Positions 35,598-46,954 of a stretch of DNA of 64,000 nt are shown piece by piece. Positions within the stretch are counted from its first letter, which is position 1, and each line of letters begins with the position of its first letter. A program made the position numbers and the translations under genes. Below the pieces are notes generated by a model that made no database searches, was not told where the DNA came from, and worked only from the letters and a program-made list of their open reading frames with translations. Source of the DNA: Kwoniella bestiolae CBS 10118 (taxonomy: Eukaryota > Basidiomycota > Tremellomycetes > Tremellales > Cryptococcaceae); NCBI RefSeq assembly GCF_000512585.2, contig NC_089241.1:2418001-2482000 (forward strand), given 5' to 3'.

Positions 35598-36259
35598 GAT
35601 GTGCGGTCAAAATGCGACTTCGGACTATAAGTCTAAATGTATGCTTGAGAAGTTGCACCGAGGTTATACTTTAGTATAGTGTAGAGGCGCAGGAAAGATT
35701 TGGGATAGGTGGCAAGATCGAATTGACTATTAGGAACTCTGCAGACACGAGTGAAGCGGGGTGCCTACACTGCAAGGCAATATAAGGTATAACTGTTTGA
35801 GTCGCCAACGGAGAACCAAATGTATTGCCCTTCCTTTTCCGGTGATGGCACCTTCTTTTGACACGATCTGCACCGCATTTTCTCTAGTAGTAAAGGAGAG
35901 CATGGGCTCGGTCTGCCTCTAAGCCAAGGAGGTATCAGAAAGGAACATCCTGCGGCTGTTTTTGGCTTAATCCGATGTGTGGCGGATTTTGATGATCGTT
36001 GGACAGTACTGGACAAGAAATTGCGAGCAGGTCATTGAATATGATGATTTACGGTAAGCGGGTGCAACTGCCATGTGTCAATGGACTCTAAGACTCTTTG
36101 GTGTTATGATCCTGTGCATCCTCGATATACGTAAACCACGTTCGAACCGCAATCCTCTGTTCTCTTCGGTGATGATCTTTCACCTTGTCATAAGTCTGAA
36201 CGGCCGGGTTTATGTGTACAGGTATCAAACAGTAGTCGAGAGAAGTCATGCGCATATCC
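35598..36259. other. Intergenic between D and E
   Basis: 662 bp, presumably the promoter of D and the 3' region of E. A short minus-strand frame with CRSCQKK at about 35880 has no support. No other signal. Confidence 0.35.
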
Positions 36260-37636
36260 CTAAGTCTCTGTGGGGTCAGAATATGGATCGGAGGACGAGA
36301 GATGACCATGGTGAAAGCTAAGGAACTCACCTATATCTTGTTGTTCATCGGCGCTAAGGTTTTGCCTGAAATTCTCAGGTAGTCTCCCAGCACCCGATTG
36401 ATCGATCATTCTCCGAGTGGCCAATTCGTCAACGACAACCCTCAGATCTCTGGGAAGATTGCGCCAGTTCACATATCCCCGAAACAGGGCTAAATCACGT
36501 TCGGACTGGAAGTACTCCCTTCCCGATAACGTACAGACTTTGAACAGCTCTTCGTCCTCGGGATTTCTGATCGTACTCAAAAACCTATCCAACCTGGTTG
36601 AGAACTCTTTGTCTGTGGCGTTGATTTTAATATATTGCGAATTAACGAACTTTGTCCTCGATGGCTCATCCCACAATTCCGAAAGCTCGTTATTAAAACC
36701 CGACGCTGACTCCGGGCGATCTTCAGCTCTGAAGTATAGATCTTTGGACTGCGATTTCAACCTTTTCCTGAATGCTTCCTGCGCCGCTGAAACCCGTTCG
36801 CTCTTGGTACGATCGTTCGAAGGATACAAGGGTATATGCAAATAAGTGCACAGATCAGGCACTAAGTCTGGCTCGCGGGTATCGACTGTATTCGCCCGCA
36901 GTTCCGCCCAGGTATGTCCCAAGACAACCCACAGGGAAGGCTTCGACACGTTCTCTAAACGTCTCTTCAGATCTTTGTCGGCAAGGTTGTCCCCCGCTTG
37001 GGACTCTTCTATGAGTTGTCCGACTATCGGCCAGTTTCTCATACGCTTATCATCCTCACCCAGTTGATCCCACGTTTTGACGTTGCTCTTGATCTGCTCC
37101 CTCAACGGATGGTTCTCGACGATCAGTTCAGAACATTTCGTGATGTACTTCTGGAATGCTTGGTTGAGTTCCTCGTCGTAAGCTTTGTATTCCTCGTACG
37201 ATGAGTTGACATTCAACCTTGTCTTCCAATCGTCACAGACGGCCATTTGATTCTTGAGAAACTCTTCATTCTCCTCACTGATGTTGGTCTGAGTGACTTC
37301 TGGGTCCAGTACTGAGGGAAGGTCCCTTCCGCCACTCGCTAGATGTTCGACACAGTCTAGAAATTTCGTTCGCAGACCCAGCAAAGTATCACGTCTAAAT
37401 GGGGATGGGTGTCCACGGAGCCGAGGCATCGTCACGTATGATTCGTGATACTGGGGACCTCTTACCTCCCATATCGGGTTCCCCTCTGGGTTTCCTGTCA
37501 AAGTTGGTCGAGGACCAGTAGGAACGTGAACGAAAACGTCATGGTGGTACGTCACATCACCGTATCGTTTTCTGTCACGTTCAGAATCCTCGACTAGCTG
37601 TCGGGCATAGTCACTTTGACCTCGAGTATCCGGCAT
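36260..37636 (-). CDS. Orphan gene E, best-preserved family member
   Basis: The ATG at 37634-37636 (MPDTRGQSD) is preferred. The frame runs further up only through a TTG, and a TATA box sits at 37788-37798. About 450 residues. An N-terminal part with HHDVFVHVPTGPRPT is followed by a helical region with YEEYKAYDEELNQAFQKYI, VENHPLREQI and VKTWDQLGEDD, then KPSLWVVLGHTWAE, FKVCTLSGREYF, GYVNWRNLPRDL and a final helix LSADEQQDI. A GTGAGT donor at 36336 and CTGAC...CAG at about 36274 define a likely 63-nt in-frame intron. With or without it the same stop is used, so the tail is either a read-through or a short ...QDIET. Strong paralogue of D; similar layout to A and to the 63 kb gene. Function unknown. 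Confidence 0.7.
   Translation of the reverse strand: MPDTRGQSDYARQLVEDSERDRKRYGDVTYHHDVFVHVPTGPRPTLTGNPEGNPIWEVRGPQYHESYVTMPRLRGHPSPFRRDTLLGLRTKFLDCVEHLASGGRDLPSVLDPEVTQTNISEENEEFLKNQMAVCDDWKTRLNVNSSYEEYKAYDEELNQAFQKYITKCSELIVENHPLREQIKSNVKTWDQLGEDDKRMRNWPIVGQLIEESQAGDNLADKDLKRRLENVSKPSLWVVLGHTWAELRANTVDTREPDLVPDLCTYLHIPLYPSNDRTKSERVSAAQEAFRKRLKSQSKDLYFRAEDRPESASGFNNELSELWDEPSRTKFVNSQYIKINATDKEFSTRLDRFLSTIRNPEDEELFKVCTLSGREYFQSERDLALFRGYVNWRNLPRDLRVVVDELATRRMIDQSGAGRLPENFRQNLSADEQQDIGEFLSFHHGHLSSSDPYSDPTET
36274..36336 (-). other. Probable 63-nt in-frame intron of gene E
   Basis: The donor reads G|GTGAGT and the end is CTGACCCCACAG, with a branch-like CTGAC close to the acceptor. 63 nt is a normal intron size here and a multiple of three, so retained and spliced forms keep the same stop. 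Confidence 0.5.
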
Positions 37637-37787
37637 ATCTAGTACGTGTCTGGTGATGGCGATCAAGTCACAACACAGTTTGGAAGGAGACGTGCAGATC
37701 TGCAAGTGTTACAGGTGGTGTGGAATGTCAGAAATGATGAAATGAAGATGAAGATAAAGCAAGCGAACTGAAGGGGTGGCGAGACCC

Positions 37788-37798
37788 CTATATATATC
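37788..37798 (-). promoter_or_regulatory. TATA box of gene E
   Basis: On the minus strand this reads TAGATATATATAGGG, about 150 bp upstream of the chosen ATG at 37636. This suggests gene E has its own promoter. Confidence 0.5.
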
Positions 37799-38941
37799 TA
37801 AATCATCAAAGCCGCTTTGGAGTCGTTAACGATCGATGCAGAGTACAGTGCTACTGAAATCTGGAAACACCTTTTTCTGTGCATGTCCTTTGTTTCAACC
37901 GAATTTCGAAGACATGCAACCCCCACGACAATATTCCAGTGCCCCATTGCACATGGCGTATCTCGAAAAAAGGCAGACAGCAGAAGGTGGAGCATCGCCG
38001 TCCTTATATAGCATCCTTTGCAAATCCAGGCCCATGCACCGCATCTACTGTAATCGCGATTCCTAAACGAGCACGCTAGCTGACCTAAGCTACTGGCACG
38101 GCACGCCTCAGGAGGATACAGTATCTCCAGGTACAATACGTCATCACCTTCCTTTGAGACAAAAAGGTGACGAGAAGGAGGTCCAGGTGACAAGTCCACG
38201 AAGATGCTATGAGTTAGTGGTACAGTACAGTAATCTCGTTAGGTGGCGAATGATCTAGTGACTGTCCATTGCTGCATCTATGCAGAAAGATATGTACAAC
38301 ATCGTGTGGCGGAGAAAGGCTTGCAAGATGTGGTTTTCTATATTTGGCGATCTCAGAGCCTCCTTTTGAGGGCAAGCTTGTGGTCACCTGGGACAGGGTC
38401 AAGGCCTCGGCCAGAACACCTCAATACCAATCCTTCTGTCAGCTACTTCAGACTCTCATGTGGCATGCATGCCAGGTACCGGTACCGGTACAGGTTGAGC
38501 GCTGCCACTCTCATTCTGGTGCGGAGACGGACATTCTGCTTGTTATGGCTCTTGCGTCTCTGCTCTCCGAGGCAGCTAGCCTTGCAGCACCCCAAACCCG
38601 AGCTGCCGAAATAGGTAGTTCCAGCCTGTGACCAAGCGGGGATAGTCAATTCCCTACCTGACTGGTCTTGTAAAATCATAGCTCAAATTACATCTACTGA
38701 GGAGGCAGCCAGGGTGGCCAGAAGCGAATCTTGCAAGACTTTACGCGCCGTAGTGTACCATACCATGTTATGATGATTGAAGGTGTTCAAATTTGTGCTT
38801 TCTTCTGAAATCCTTCCATTTGGTTCGTCTAGTCCTCTACCTGTCTACCAGAGATTAGCCGAAAGCGTATATGCAGAGGACAACCCATCAGTTGACCACC
38901 GACATACTCATGGCATAATTTCTTAGCATTACATGTGTACC

Positions 38942-38964
38942 ATACTGGTAATGTATACCAGTAT
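38942..38964. repeat. Perfect 9-bp hairpin
   Basis: ATACTGGTA at 38942-38950 and its reverse complement TACCAGTAT at 38956-38964 flank a 5-nt loop. It lies in AT-rich DNA about 240 bp past the 3' end of the SH3 gene. It could be a 3' structure or chance. Confidence 0.6.
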
Positions 38965-39202
38965 AAATAATATATCAACCAGCTGCGCTACCTAAGGGGG
39001 TATAAAAATAAAACCTGAAATAGCACAGAAAAGGGGTATCGTAGAAATCAATCATGTTAATCGAGATGAATGTGAAAGATCAGAATCAAGATAAAAATGA
39101 AGATATCGTATTATTCTATTCTACTAATTACATAAGATCGATCCGCCCTTTCCCTCTTTCCCTTTCCTAGAGATGTCGTTAAACTCGTCTGACGCCTCCC
39201 GC

Positions 39203-40962
39203 TCAATGTTCCCTATACAAGCTCGATCTCCTCTGTAATCTCTCGCCTGACCCTCCGGACCCACCGCTCCCCTGTCTACTCATATTAGGTGCGAGTCCAC
39301 CGTTGTTCCCATTAGAGCTGGAGAGGGGCGAAAGGCAGCTGATAGGTACGACACCCTTGAATTGGTTGGAATCTTCACAGAGGCACCAGCCGTCGTCGTA
39401 CATTTGATGAAGGTAGAGTTGTTGGCCTGGTGTGATTGCTACGAGAACACCGAGCGTTAGCGAGGTGTTTGAGGGGTATAAGCGATACCGATGCTAAAGT
39501 AGATGTTCCACAGACACATGGTACATGGTCTTATATGCCTGTTGGAACATCGGAAATACGGGAAGGGCAAAGAAAAACTCACCAAGCTCATCCTCCAAAG
39601 ACCTGACAAACCCAACACTGACCCTAACCATCGACCCGTCTCTCAACCCTCCACCACCGGAGTTGTTACCCGGCGCAGCCAAAGTAGGGGGAGGCGGCAC
39701 GATGTTCTCCTGATATTGCGGTTGTTGAGGTGGGTAGGATGGTTGATTGTTATACGAGTATTGCGGGTTATTCCTCTCCATGTAGTTTTGCGGTTGGTGT
39801 TGGGTTGGTACCGGCGCATAGGAAGTTTCGTTGGTAACGTATGAGACTGATCCGGATCCGGCTCCGGTACCGGCGTGGTTGGTGTTGTACGAGTCTGACA
39901 TGGCGTATGATTGGGATGGAGGGTCGTACTATTTTCGAGCAAGATCGTCCATCAGCTTGATATCCTCACGATTCCAGAGGACAGAAAAAAGAAGGAGAAG
40001 TGGTAAGAATTGATGACTCACCCTAGGCTTTTCATATGGTTCATCCTCCATCGTCGTACTTGGCCATTCGAACATTGAGCTCCTCCTCTTAGCTCTGTCT
40101 CTTCGTTGTTTTTGTCTGATCGTTCTTGTCGCGACTATGCCGATGAGGACTAGCGCGACAATACCACCGATGATTATACCGACGAGCTGGGTGAATCATA
40201 GAATGATCAGTATGGGCCGATCACTAGCGGCAACAGATCCAACACATCTTGGTGATAGTGTCGATCTTGTTCTACTAGGTTATGAATACATGAGGATCAC
40301 AGAACTCACAGCACCCAAACTCAATCCGGACCCTCCAATCCCACCTTTCCCACTCTCACTAGCAGCTTTGGTAGCACTGCTCGTAGCGCTGCTGGCACTC
40401 TTACTGACGCTTCCTGAGCTGGACAAAGTCGCCTTGGTAGATGAAGTTGCACGGGAGGAAGTAAGCGATGAGGTGGTGGTGGGTCTAGCCGAGGAGGTAG
40501 AGCTGGAAGTGGAAGTGGAAGTGGACGTCGTTGTTGGTCTGGTAGATGTGGTTGAGGTGGATGCTGAGGTTGAGGTGGGTGCGGATGAGGTGGTCGATCG
40601 GATTGTAGCTGTTCACATCGTCGACAAAAGAATTATCAGCATTTATCTCATTCTTGCTCAAAAGGTAGGCCAGATAGGTAGATATAATGATGGGCTGGAA
40701 AGTAGTCACAAGACCACTCACTAGACTGAGGCGTAGCAGGGTTTTGAGTCCTAACCGCACTAGTAGCCGAGGTGCTCACAGCAGCAGCATCGGACGTTCG
40801 AGCAGAGGTCACAGCAGAAGCAGAGGTGATAGCTGAAGATGACATCGTGTCTTTGTCTTCGTCTTGGTCGTTATCCTGTGATGGTCTACGTGTCGTCGTG
40901 GGTGTATCATTGTCATCGTCGTCATCGAGTGGACGTATGATCGGATCAAGTATTTGGGACAT
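39203..40962 (-). CDS. Ser/Thr-rich single-pass membrane protein with C-terminal SH3 domain (Fus1-like layout)
   Basis: Four or five exons, ATG at 40960-40962, stop TGA at 39203-39205. The N-terminal part is almost only Ser, Thr and Ala, as expected for a heavily O-mannosylated wall/ectodomain region, although no classic signal peptide is seen. One membrane helix follows at about 40130-40190 (LVGIIIGGIVALVLIGIVA) with a basic stop-transfer RTIRQKQRRDRAKRR. Then comes a Tyr/Gln/Pro/Asn-rich cytosolic linker and an SH3 domain split by an intron: VRVSVGFVRSLEDELG, then GQQLYLHQMYDDGWCLCED and GVVPISCL. A Ser/Gly-rich tail ends the protein. Same domain order as yeast Fus1 (TM then SH3), so a role in polarity or cell-wall signalling is likely but inferred. 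Confidence 0.8.
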
Positions 40963-42237
40963 TGTTGATTGTTTTATTTGATTATTTCGGAGAGTAAGGG
41001 GAGGAATGGGAATGAAAGACCCCAGGTCAGCTTATGTTATTGTTATTGTTTGTTTGTTAAGTCTCTACCCTTGCTACGTATAGGAGACAACGATGACAGA
41101 TGATAGTACAAGAGTACTGTGACTGGTACGATTGAGAGTAGTAATGGTCCAGAGCGTGCAAATGGGCATGTACGGTATACTAGTACAGTAAAGGATCAAC
41201 TCACGGTGATACAAGATATTACCAAAGGAAAGAGCTTTGCCTTGCTTTGGGGGGGAGGGAGTTGACAAAGGATCTGTTTGATTTGATTTGGGTTGATGAA
41301 ACGGGCTACTTTGATCTATTGCTATTGTTTTAGTTGATAGATGAGGAAGAAAGGAGCAGCGGTGAGTTTGGAGTGAGCAGTAAAGGGAGGGTGAATTGAT
41401 GGGATGGACGACTTGATCGATTGGCCACCTAATAAAGAGCGTGTTATTGTTGTTGGGTTGTAATGAATGTGAGTTGTTGGTGAGGGAGGGGTCCTTTGAT
41501 GGTGTTCGTAGTGGATTGTAGTAATGTCCTATCAGCGATATGAATTAGAGTATGAGGATATAAGGAATGTTCTTTCAGCAAGGTGTAAGCAAGGTAAGGT
41601 AATAGAGATAGGGTGAGTGTGTCCAAGCGTAACATACATGTTCATAATGTGATCAGCCAGCTCGGTCCGATTGACTAGTGTGTTAAGTGTAAACAAACAA
41701 CCCCCTACACCTCTCACTGCGGGTTGACTTGACGCGTAAACAAATAACAAGACAAAAACACATCAACACATCTGAAACCCCTGAGTGAGTCAATGTTTAA
41801 CCTTAATTGTGATCACCATACATACTCTTACATCCTGAGTATGGCAGGATGGACCAGAGACTCGCAACTTTCATGCGATCAATTGTCCTATCTACAGTAG
41901 CACAGAGAGGAGCATGTGGTGACAATTCATATTACAAAAGGGGTACTCATATAGGCAGGCAGCCAGTTGATCGGGATGATTGTAAATATCTGCCATAAGG
42001 GGATAACGAAGATCCTTCCCAGATCAGTCATGATTCTCACCTTGCTCGACGTGGTAATGACATTGTGTCCCGCATGACTTCAAGAAGTAAAGTAATATAT
42101 GAAAATGTCAATGCATGATGGTGTCATGATGGTGTATACAACATACTTACTTATGGACAAGGACTACAAAAAGCCCAAAAATGATATATTACCCCCTGAC
42201 AAAAAGATCATCTCTCCCATTATCAGATACCTGCCAA
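40963..42237. promoter_or_regulatory. Upstream region of the SH3 protein gene
   Basis: 1.28 kb between two minus-strand genes: 5' region of the SH3 gene and 3' region of the methyltransferase. T/G-rich runs (tttgtttgtt near 41045) and TACTGTAC-like motifs (about 41115, 41186) are seen. No coding signal I would defend. Confidence 0.4.
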
Positions 42238-43606
42238 TCATCTCCAACCCACCCAACCCACCCACCTGGCCTTCCTACCATCCCAATCACCCATCATCCC
42301 CTCGCTCAACCTCACTATCGTCCATGGGCCTGAAGGGTCGTTCAACCATTTCTCAAGGAACAGTGTGAGCTATGTGATATATCAGGGTCAAAATCAGCAT
42401 GCTTCACCGAATTATATGTCAAGGTCTATAGGTGTAGTAACCTACCACATCCGGAGATCTCAATTCCACTACCACCCAAACTACACCTCGTCCTCCGGGT
42501 TGACAGTATTTCGCCAAAGTGTCAATAAGAGGTTGAACGAGGTATTCGTTGTATATACAATCGACCGCCAGAATTAAATCATATTTCGTCTCCTTCCCTT
42601 CTCTAGAGATAGAGGTAGAGGTCCATCGTTCAGGATGAGATTTCCGTTCTTGAGAAACATCCACCCAATCTATCTCCTCCAGGTTGACTCGGGGTCGACG
42701 TTGATCCGCAGCATATGATCTATTCTTCCCATTCATGCTCATCTTCAACGGTCCTCTCTCCTTGCCCAGGGGCGACACCTCGGTATCAGTGGATATCCCA
42801 TTCAACTCCAGATTCCTCTTAACCAACTTGAGGTTCTCCAACCTATCGCTCGAGGTATATGTTCTGCACAGACGACAGAGTAAGACTGCCAATAATCCCG
42901 TACCGGATCCCAGTTCCAGGATTGATGAGCCTCGGAGGATGGCAGAGTCAAATACCGGATTGGGGTATGAGAGGGGATAAATAGATTGACGAAGGAGTTG
43001 GGTTGAGAGGTGTAGGGAGGATCGCCAGAGGACGCTACCTGTTATGAATCACTGTCAGATATATATACATCTACCACACACATACATTCATGGTGGAAAA
43101 GGGTGAACAGTCGACTTCTTGCTTGTGTATATCGACAGAAGAAACACAGCACAATCCGTACTCACCTGTATCCCCCTTCTGCCCTTTTAGCATCCCCAAA
43201 TCCTGCTGTATCTTCACAACCACACTCTCTACACCTCTATTCGACTGCTTCCCCTTCCCCTTCCCCTTTACCTTTTTGTCCAAATCCATACCAGGCCCAA
43301 CCCCATGACTCAATGAATCAGGTGTCAGATCAATAGTGATCTCCATCATCGATTCCTTCGCATTCAAGAACCCCAGTCCACCAGAATCATCATCCCGTTT
43401 GGTGATTTCCGGCGAGGTCGATGCGAGGGACATGTATAGGTCCATTATCTTCAAGCATCATGACACATCAGTCCTTCCGTCCTCTCTCATTCTTACAGAT
43501 GACTGACCTCTTCATCTGCATCTTCCACCAAAACACATCCCTCATCAAACGTGAATAGGCCGTTGGGGCATGGCGGTAAAGGCAGTGTAGGTGGGGGCGA
43601 GGACAT
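42238..43606 (-). CDS. RKM5: Lysine methyltransferase, METTL21/Rkm5 group (seven-beta-strand)
   Basis: SAM-dependent protein lysine methyltransferase; yeast Rkm5 methylates ribosomal protein Rpl1. Four exons from the ATG at 43604-43606: MSSPPPTLPLPPCPNG..., then VVVKIQQDLGMLKGQKGDTG joined to SVLWRSSLHL, the signature of the Rkm5 subgroup (QD...GDTGSVLW). SAM motif I is ILELGSGTGLLAVLLC (about 42895). The family motif D-x2-Y appears as DLILAVDCIYNEY (about 42560). A last exon, found by splicing from GTAGGT to ATAG near 42372, gives LFLEKWLNDPSGPW and ends RWVGWVGWR before the TGA at 42238-42240, a typical METTL21-type end. An unusual charged insertion lies in the middle (about 42640-42790). 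It is divergent from the MFS gene with 379 bp between. Confidence 0.87.
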
Positions 43607-43847
43607 GGTGTATAGGGTTAGATCAAGCTAGTCATCCTGTCTCATTGTAAGGTATTGGTCGTATCCTCTCGAATCTGGATGATGGTGCTGTATTTGATAC
43701 ATATAGCGGGATGCAAGGTGAGATTGCAAGATGGTATGAAGCAGAACGAGCGAACGTTTTATACTATAGTTCCAAGTTGATGCTCGGTGCTCCGGTTATC
43801 GACAAGAGCTAGACATTGAAATTGTTGATTTGATTTGATTTTTCAGT

Positions 43848-43886
<39 letters not shown>

Positions 43887-43985
43887 TCGTATATATATGA
43901 TCGTCTCATTACTTGACTAATCTATACCAGTATACTATCCGCCTAGCACTCCAATGCACAACTCCAACCAGTGATCCACCGTACA
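43607..43985. promoter_or_regulatory. Bidirectional promoter with an (ATC)12 array
   Basis: 379 bp between divergent starts. Contains the 36-bp ATC array followed by an ATATATATGA box. Short spacing implies a shared promoter. Confidence 0.5.
43851..43886 (+). repeat. (ATC)12 microsatellite
   Basis: Twelve perfect ATC units in the bidirectional promoter between the methyltransferase and the MFS transporter, 100 bp before the MFS ATG. Length changes would alter promoter spacing. Confidence 0.97.
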
Positions 43986-46954
43986 ATGCTCCCCCCACCC
44001 CCCGCATCCCGCAAATCATCATACATCTTCTCCCAATCCACCTTAACTTCATCTCCCATTCGGTCCACTCATGGACGGATCCCCTCTTTCCGATCTGCCG
44101 CGGAGAATGTGCTAGGGCTGGATCACGAGGATGAAGATGAAAGTGAGACCGAGGGAGATGACGGGTCAGATACCGGGGGAAGGGATGGAGAGAGGGGGTT
44201 GGAAGAGACCTTGGAGAAGATTGGGTTTGGTATGTCCTCTTATCCCTCATTACTATCCTTCAGAGGGACTGACGGTGTGTTTTGGTGTTGGATAGGTGCA
44301 TATCATTGGAGATTACTTGTGTGTATATCGTCTGCAAGAAGTCAAGGGATGTTGTAGCTGATCTGCATATAGGCTCTGTGCGGGTTCGGTTGGATGTCTG
44401 ATAATTCTGCGTTACAATGTATAGGTGAGTTGGACCTTCTCCTTTTCAGGCCTTCTTTGGGTCGACCACCACAGACATCACATGCAACGCTGCTCTATGA
44501 TAGAAGCATCGAGAGAATCGTTCTTCTTGTCGCTAATATCAATACCAATGAATTGCGTGTAGCCGTCATTCTCCCCCGTGTTCAAGTGCATTTCGACCTC
44601 TCCTCCAAAGTCGTTGGTTTACTCTCAGCATCCACAATGGCAGGTGTGAGTTTACGTCTCTCCTCCTCCATCCACTCTTTCCTCATCCGCCTCACTCATG
44701 CTAACTAGTATGTGTAGATGATGATCGGCGCAGTTGCTTGGGGGGTGATCTCAGACCTACTAGGTCGATCCCTACCGTTCAACGCTACCTTGTTCCTCAC
44801 AGCCGTGTTCGGCATTGCAGCAAGTTTCAGTCCGAATTTCTGGGTACTGTGCTTCTGGATGTTCTTATTGGGCAGCGCTGTAGGGTGAGTGGGGAGTATC
44901 ATCCGCCCATCCATCCTTGACTCATCGCTATTTATCCATACTCTGCCAAAAATACAATTTGACGATCCCCGACCGTAATGGTAGCGGCTCAATGCCAACG
45001 GACGGGACCCTCTTCCTGGAGAATTTACCCCACAGCAAACAATACCTCCTCACCCTCCTATCCGTATTCTTCTCCCTCGGAGCGGTGCTTAGCTCAGTCG
45101 TCAGTCTGGTCTTCTTACCTGGACATAGTTGTAAATCGTTCGACGGGTGTGATATACCCAAGGGGGAGAACGAAGGTTGGAGGAGAGTCATGTTTGTCTT
45201 GGGTTTGTTTGTGAGTGATTTCACCTCCATGTGTACCTCATCAACATGATCATACCTGCCTCAAAACCATTGTTATTAGAATACCAGTCCAAGTTATTCG
45301 TCTCGTCCTGCTGACGATCCACACAGAACCTGGCATGTTCCTTCGCCCGATGGTTCCTCTTCCGCCTACAAGAATCCCCACGATACCTCATATCGAACGG
45401 CCGAGAGTCCGAAGCCATCATAGCTCTACAGGCAATCGCAACTTTCAATTCCAATTCGATCGACATCCAGCGCGCCGACGTCCAGACCTCGGAACGTATT
45501 TCTCTATCCAAAGACAAAGATAACCAAAACGAGAATCTCCAACTTTCCTCGCCTCGTATAATGGGGGGTTCAGCGGATGGAGAGTTGCCAAGATGGAACA
45601 ACCAGATTGATCTGAATGACAACGACAGTCCGCATGGGAGGTATGGTGGATTAGGTATAGGCACGGCCGCTGCTGGATCAAGTAGGGGGAAACCTCTGAG
45701 GTTTGGATCAGAATTTTATAATACCTCTACACCCGGTATTATAGAGGAAGATGAATTGAGAGAGAATAGATTTGATAGTAGTTTTGCCAATGCTACTTCC
45801 TCTCTTGCTGGACGGGATGAAGAAAGACAGGTGTTATTTGACTCTAATGAAGGCGAGGAAGGGGCGGAGAAACGGTATAAAGATACAACCCACGAAGACG
45901 ATGGGGAATACGAGAAATGGCATGAGAAACCTTTGGTATGGTGGAGATCGTGGTTGAAGCAGATGAACAAGCTTTTCGTACCTCAGTGGAGGAAGACGGT
46001 CATTCTCATGTGGATCATATGGGGCGCTATAAGTTTTGGTGAGTGGTTGTTCATCTATCCGACAAATCGCACACACTCGAGAGTGACAATCTTTAGCCTG
46101 TTGACTCTCTCGCAGTTGATTGATGCTAACATGTGCATGATCAGGCTACACAATGTTCAATGTGTGGTTGCCCTCTGTACTGGAAAGTAAAGCTACGGGA
46201 GAAGGCGACGAAGCTATCAAGGAGGCTTTGAGCGATTATGTCTTGTATTCTCGTGAGTCTCTGGCTCATCAACACTCCGATCACATCGAACACAGCTGAC
46301 CTCATCATTTTGTTGCATAACGTAGTCGCTGGGTGTCCAGGATCTATCGTAAGTTCTTGGTACCCCCGATGCCGCTTCTGGCCGGAGATTAAGGCTGACT
46401 TGGCATATGGTTGCAGATCGGCGCATGGATGATCCAAACTACCCTTGGACGACGTAAATCCCTTGCGATCTGTACGCTCGCCACGGGACTATCGACATTC
46501 GCATTCATCAATGTCGAAGCCAAGTGGGCGGTGGTAGTGAGCTCGATGGTCATTTCAGCAGCTGCCACGGCGATGTATGCTGTTTTGTGTGAGTCTAAAC
46601 CTCCTCTACCCCACGTCTGCTGCTGGTCAAATACGCTAACTCGTCTCGGGGACACAGACGGTATGACCCCCGAAACGTTCGGAACGAGTATCAGAGGAAC
46701 AGCATGTGGTACTTCAGCAGCTCTGAGCAGATTGTAAGTCAAGTCCAATTACCCACTCACTGCCCCTGCAGGAGCTGATATACTGTAGCACCGGAGTGAT
46801 GGCGCCTGTCTCAGCAGGATTCCTTTTGGCCATCTCACCCTCTTTACCAGTTTTCGTCTCTGCCGCTATATTCGTTGGGACCGCTGGATGCGCTTTGGCA
46901 CTGCCTTTTGAGAGGGTAGGCGGTAAGGGAGGCGGAGGCGGCATGATGCATTAA
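43986..46954 (+). CDS. MFS transporter (SV2-like layout) with large central loop
   Basis: About ten exons from the ATG at 43986 (MLPPPPASRKSS) to TAA at 46952-46954. Acidic cytosolic N-terminus, first helix with ALCGFGWMSDNSALQ, IAVILPRVQVHFDLSSKVVGLLSASTMAG, then MIGAVAWGVISDLLGR (the MFS G-x3-D-x2-G-R loop), ASFSPNFWVLCFWMFLLGSAVGGSMPTDG and LLSVFFSLGAVLSSVVSLVF. The central cytosolic loop (about 45350-45990) is unusually long, roughly 200 residues, acidic and Ser-rich. The second half has VILMWIIWGAISFGYTMFNVWLP, GSIIGAWMIQTTLGRRKS and TGVMAPVSAGFLLAI. The ectoloop LPGHSCKSFDGCD has a Cys pair. Layout fits the sugar/SV2-type general substrate MFS group; substrate unknown. Confidence 0.85.

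Larger units (their letters stand above)
37637..39202. other. Right edge of the accessory island, no supported gene
   Basis: 1.57 kb between the start of gene E and the end of the SH3 protein gene. It contains E's core promoter, scattered unsupported frames, an interrupted GGTACC array (about 38475-38493) and a 9-bp perfect hairpin at 38942-38964. I find no convincing family remnant here. Confidence 0.4.

Noticed and set aside
36088..36330. Second coding exon of gene E (frame ending DHNTKES)
   Set aside because: The phase after the likely 36274-36336 intron does not join this frame; the spliced gene stops at once.
38475..38493. GGTACC array as a functional site
   Set aside because: Only about three units, and the hexamer is self-complementary; too short to claim anything.
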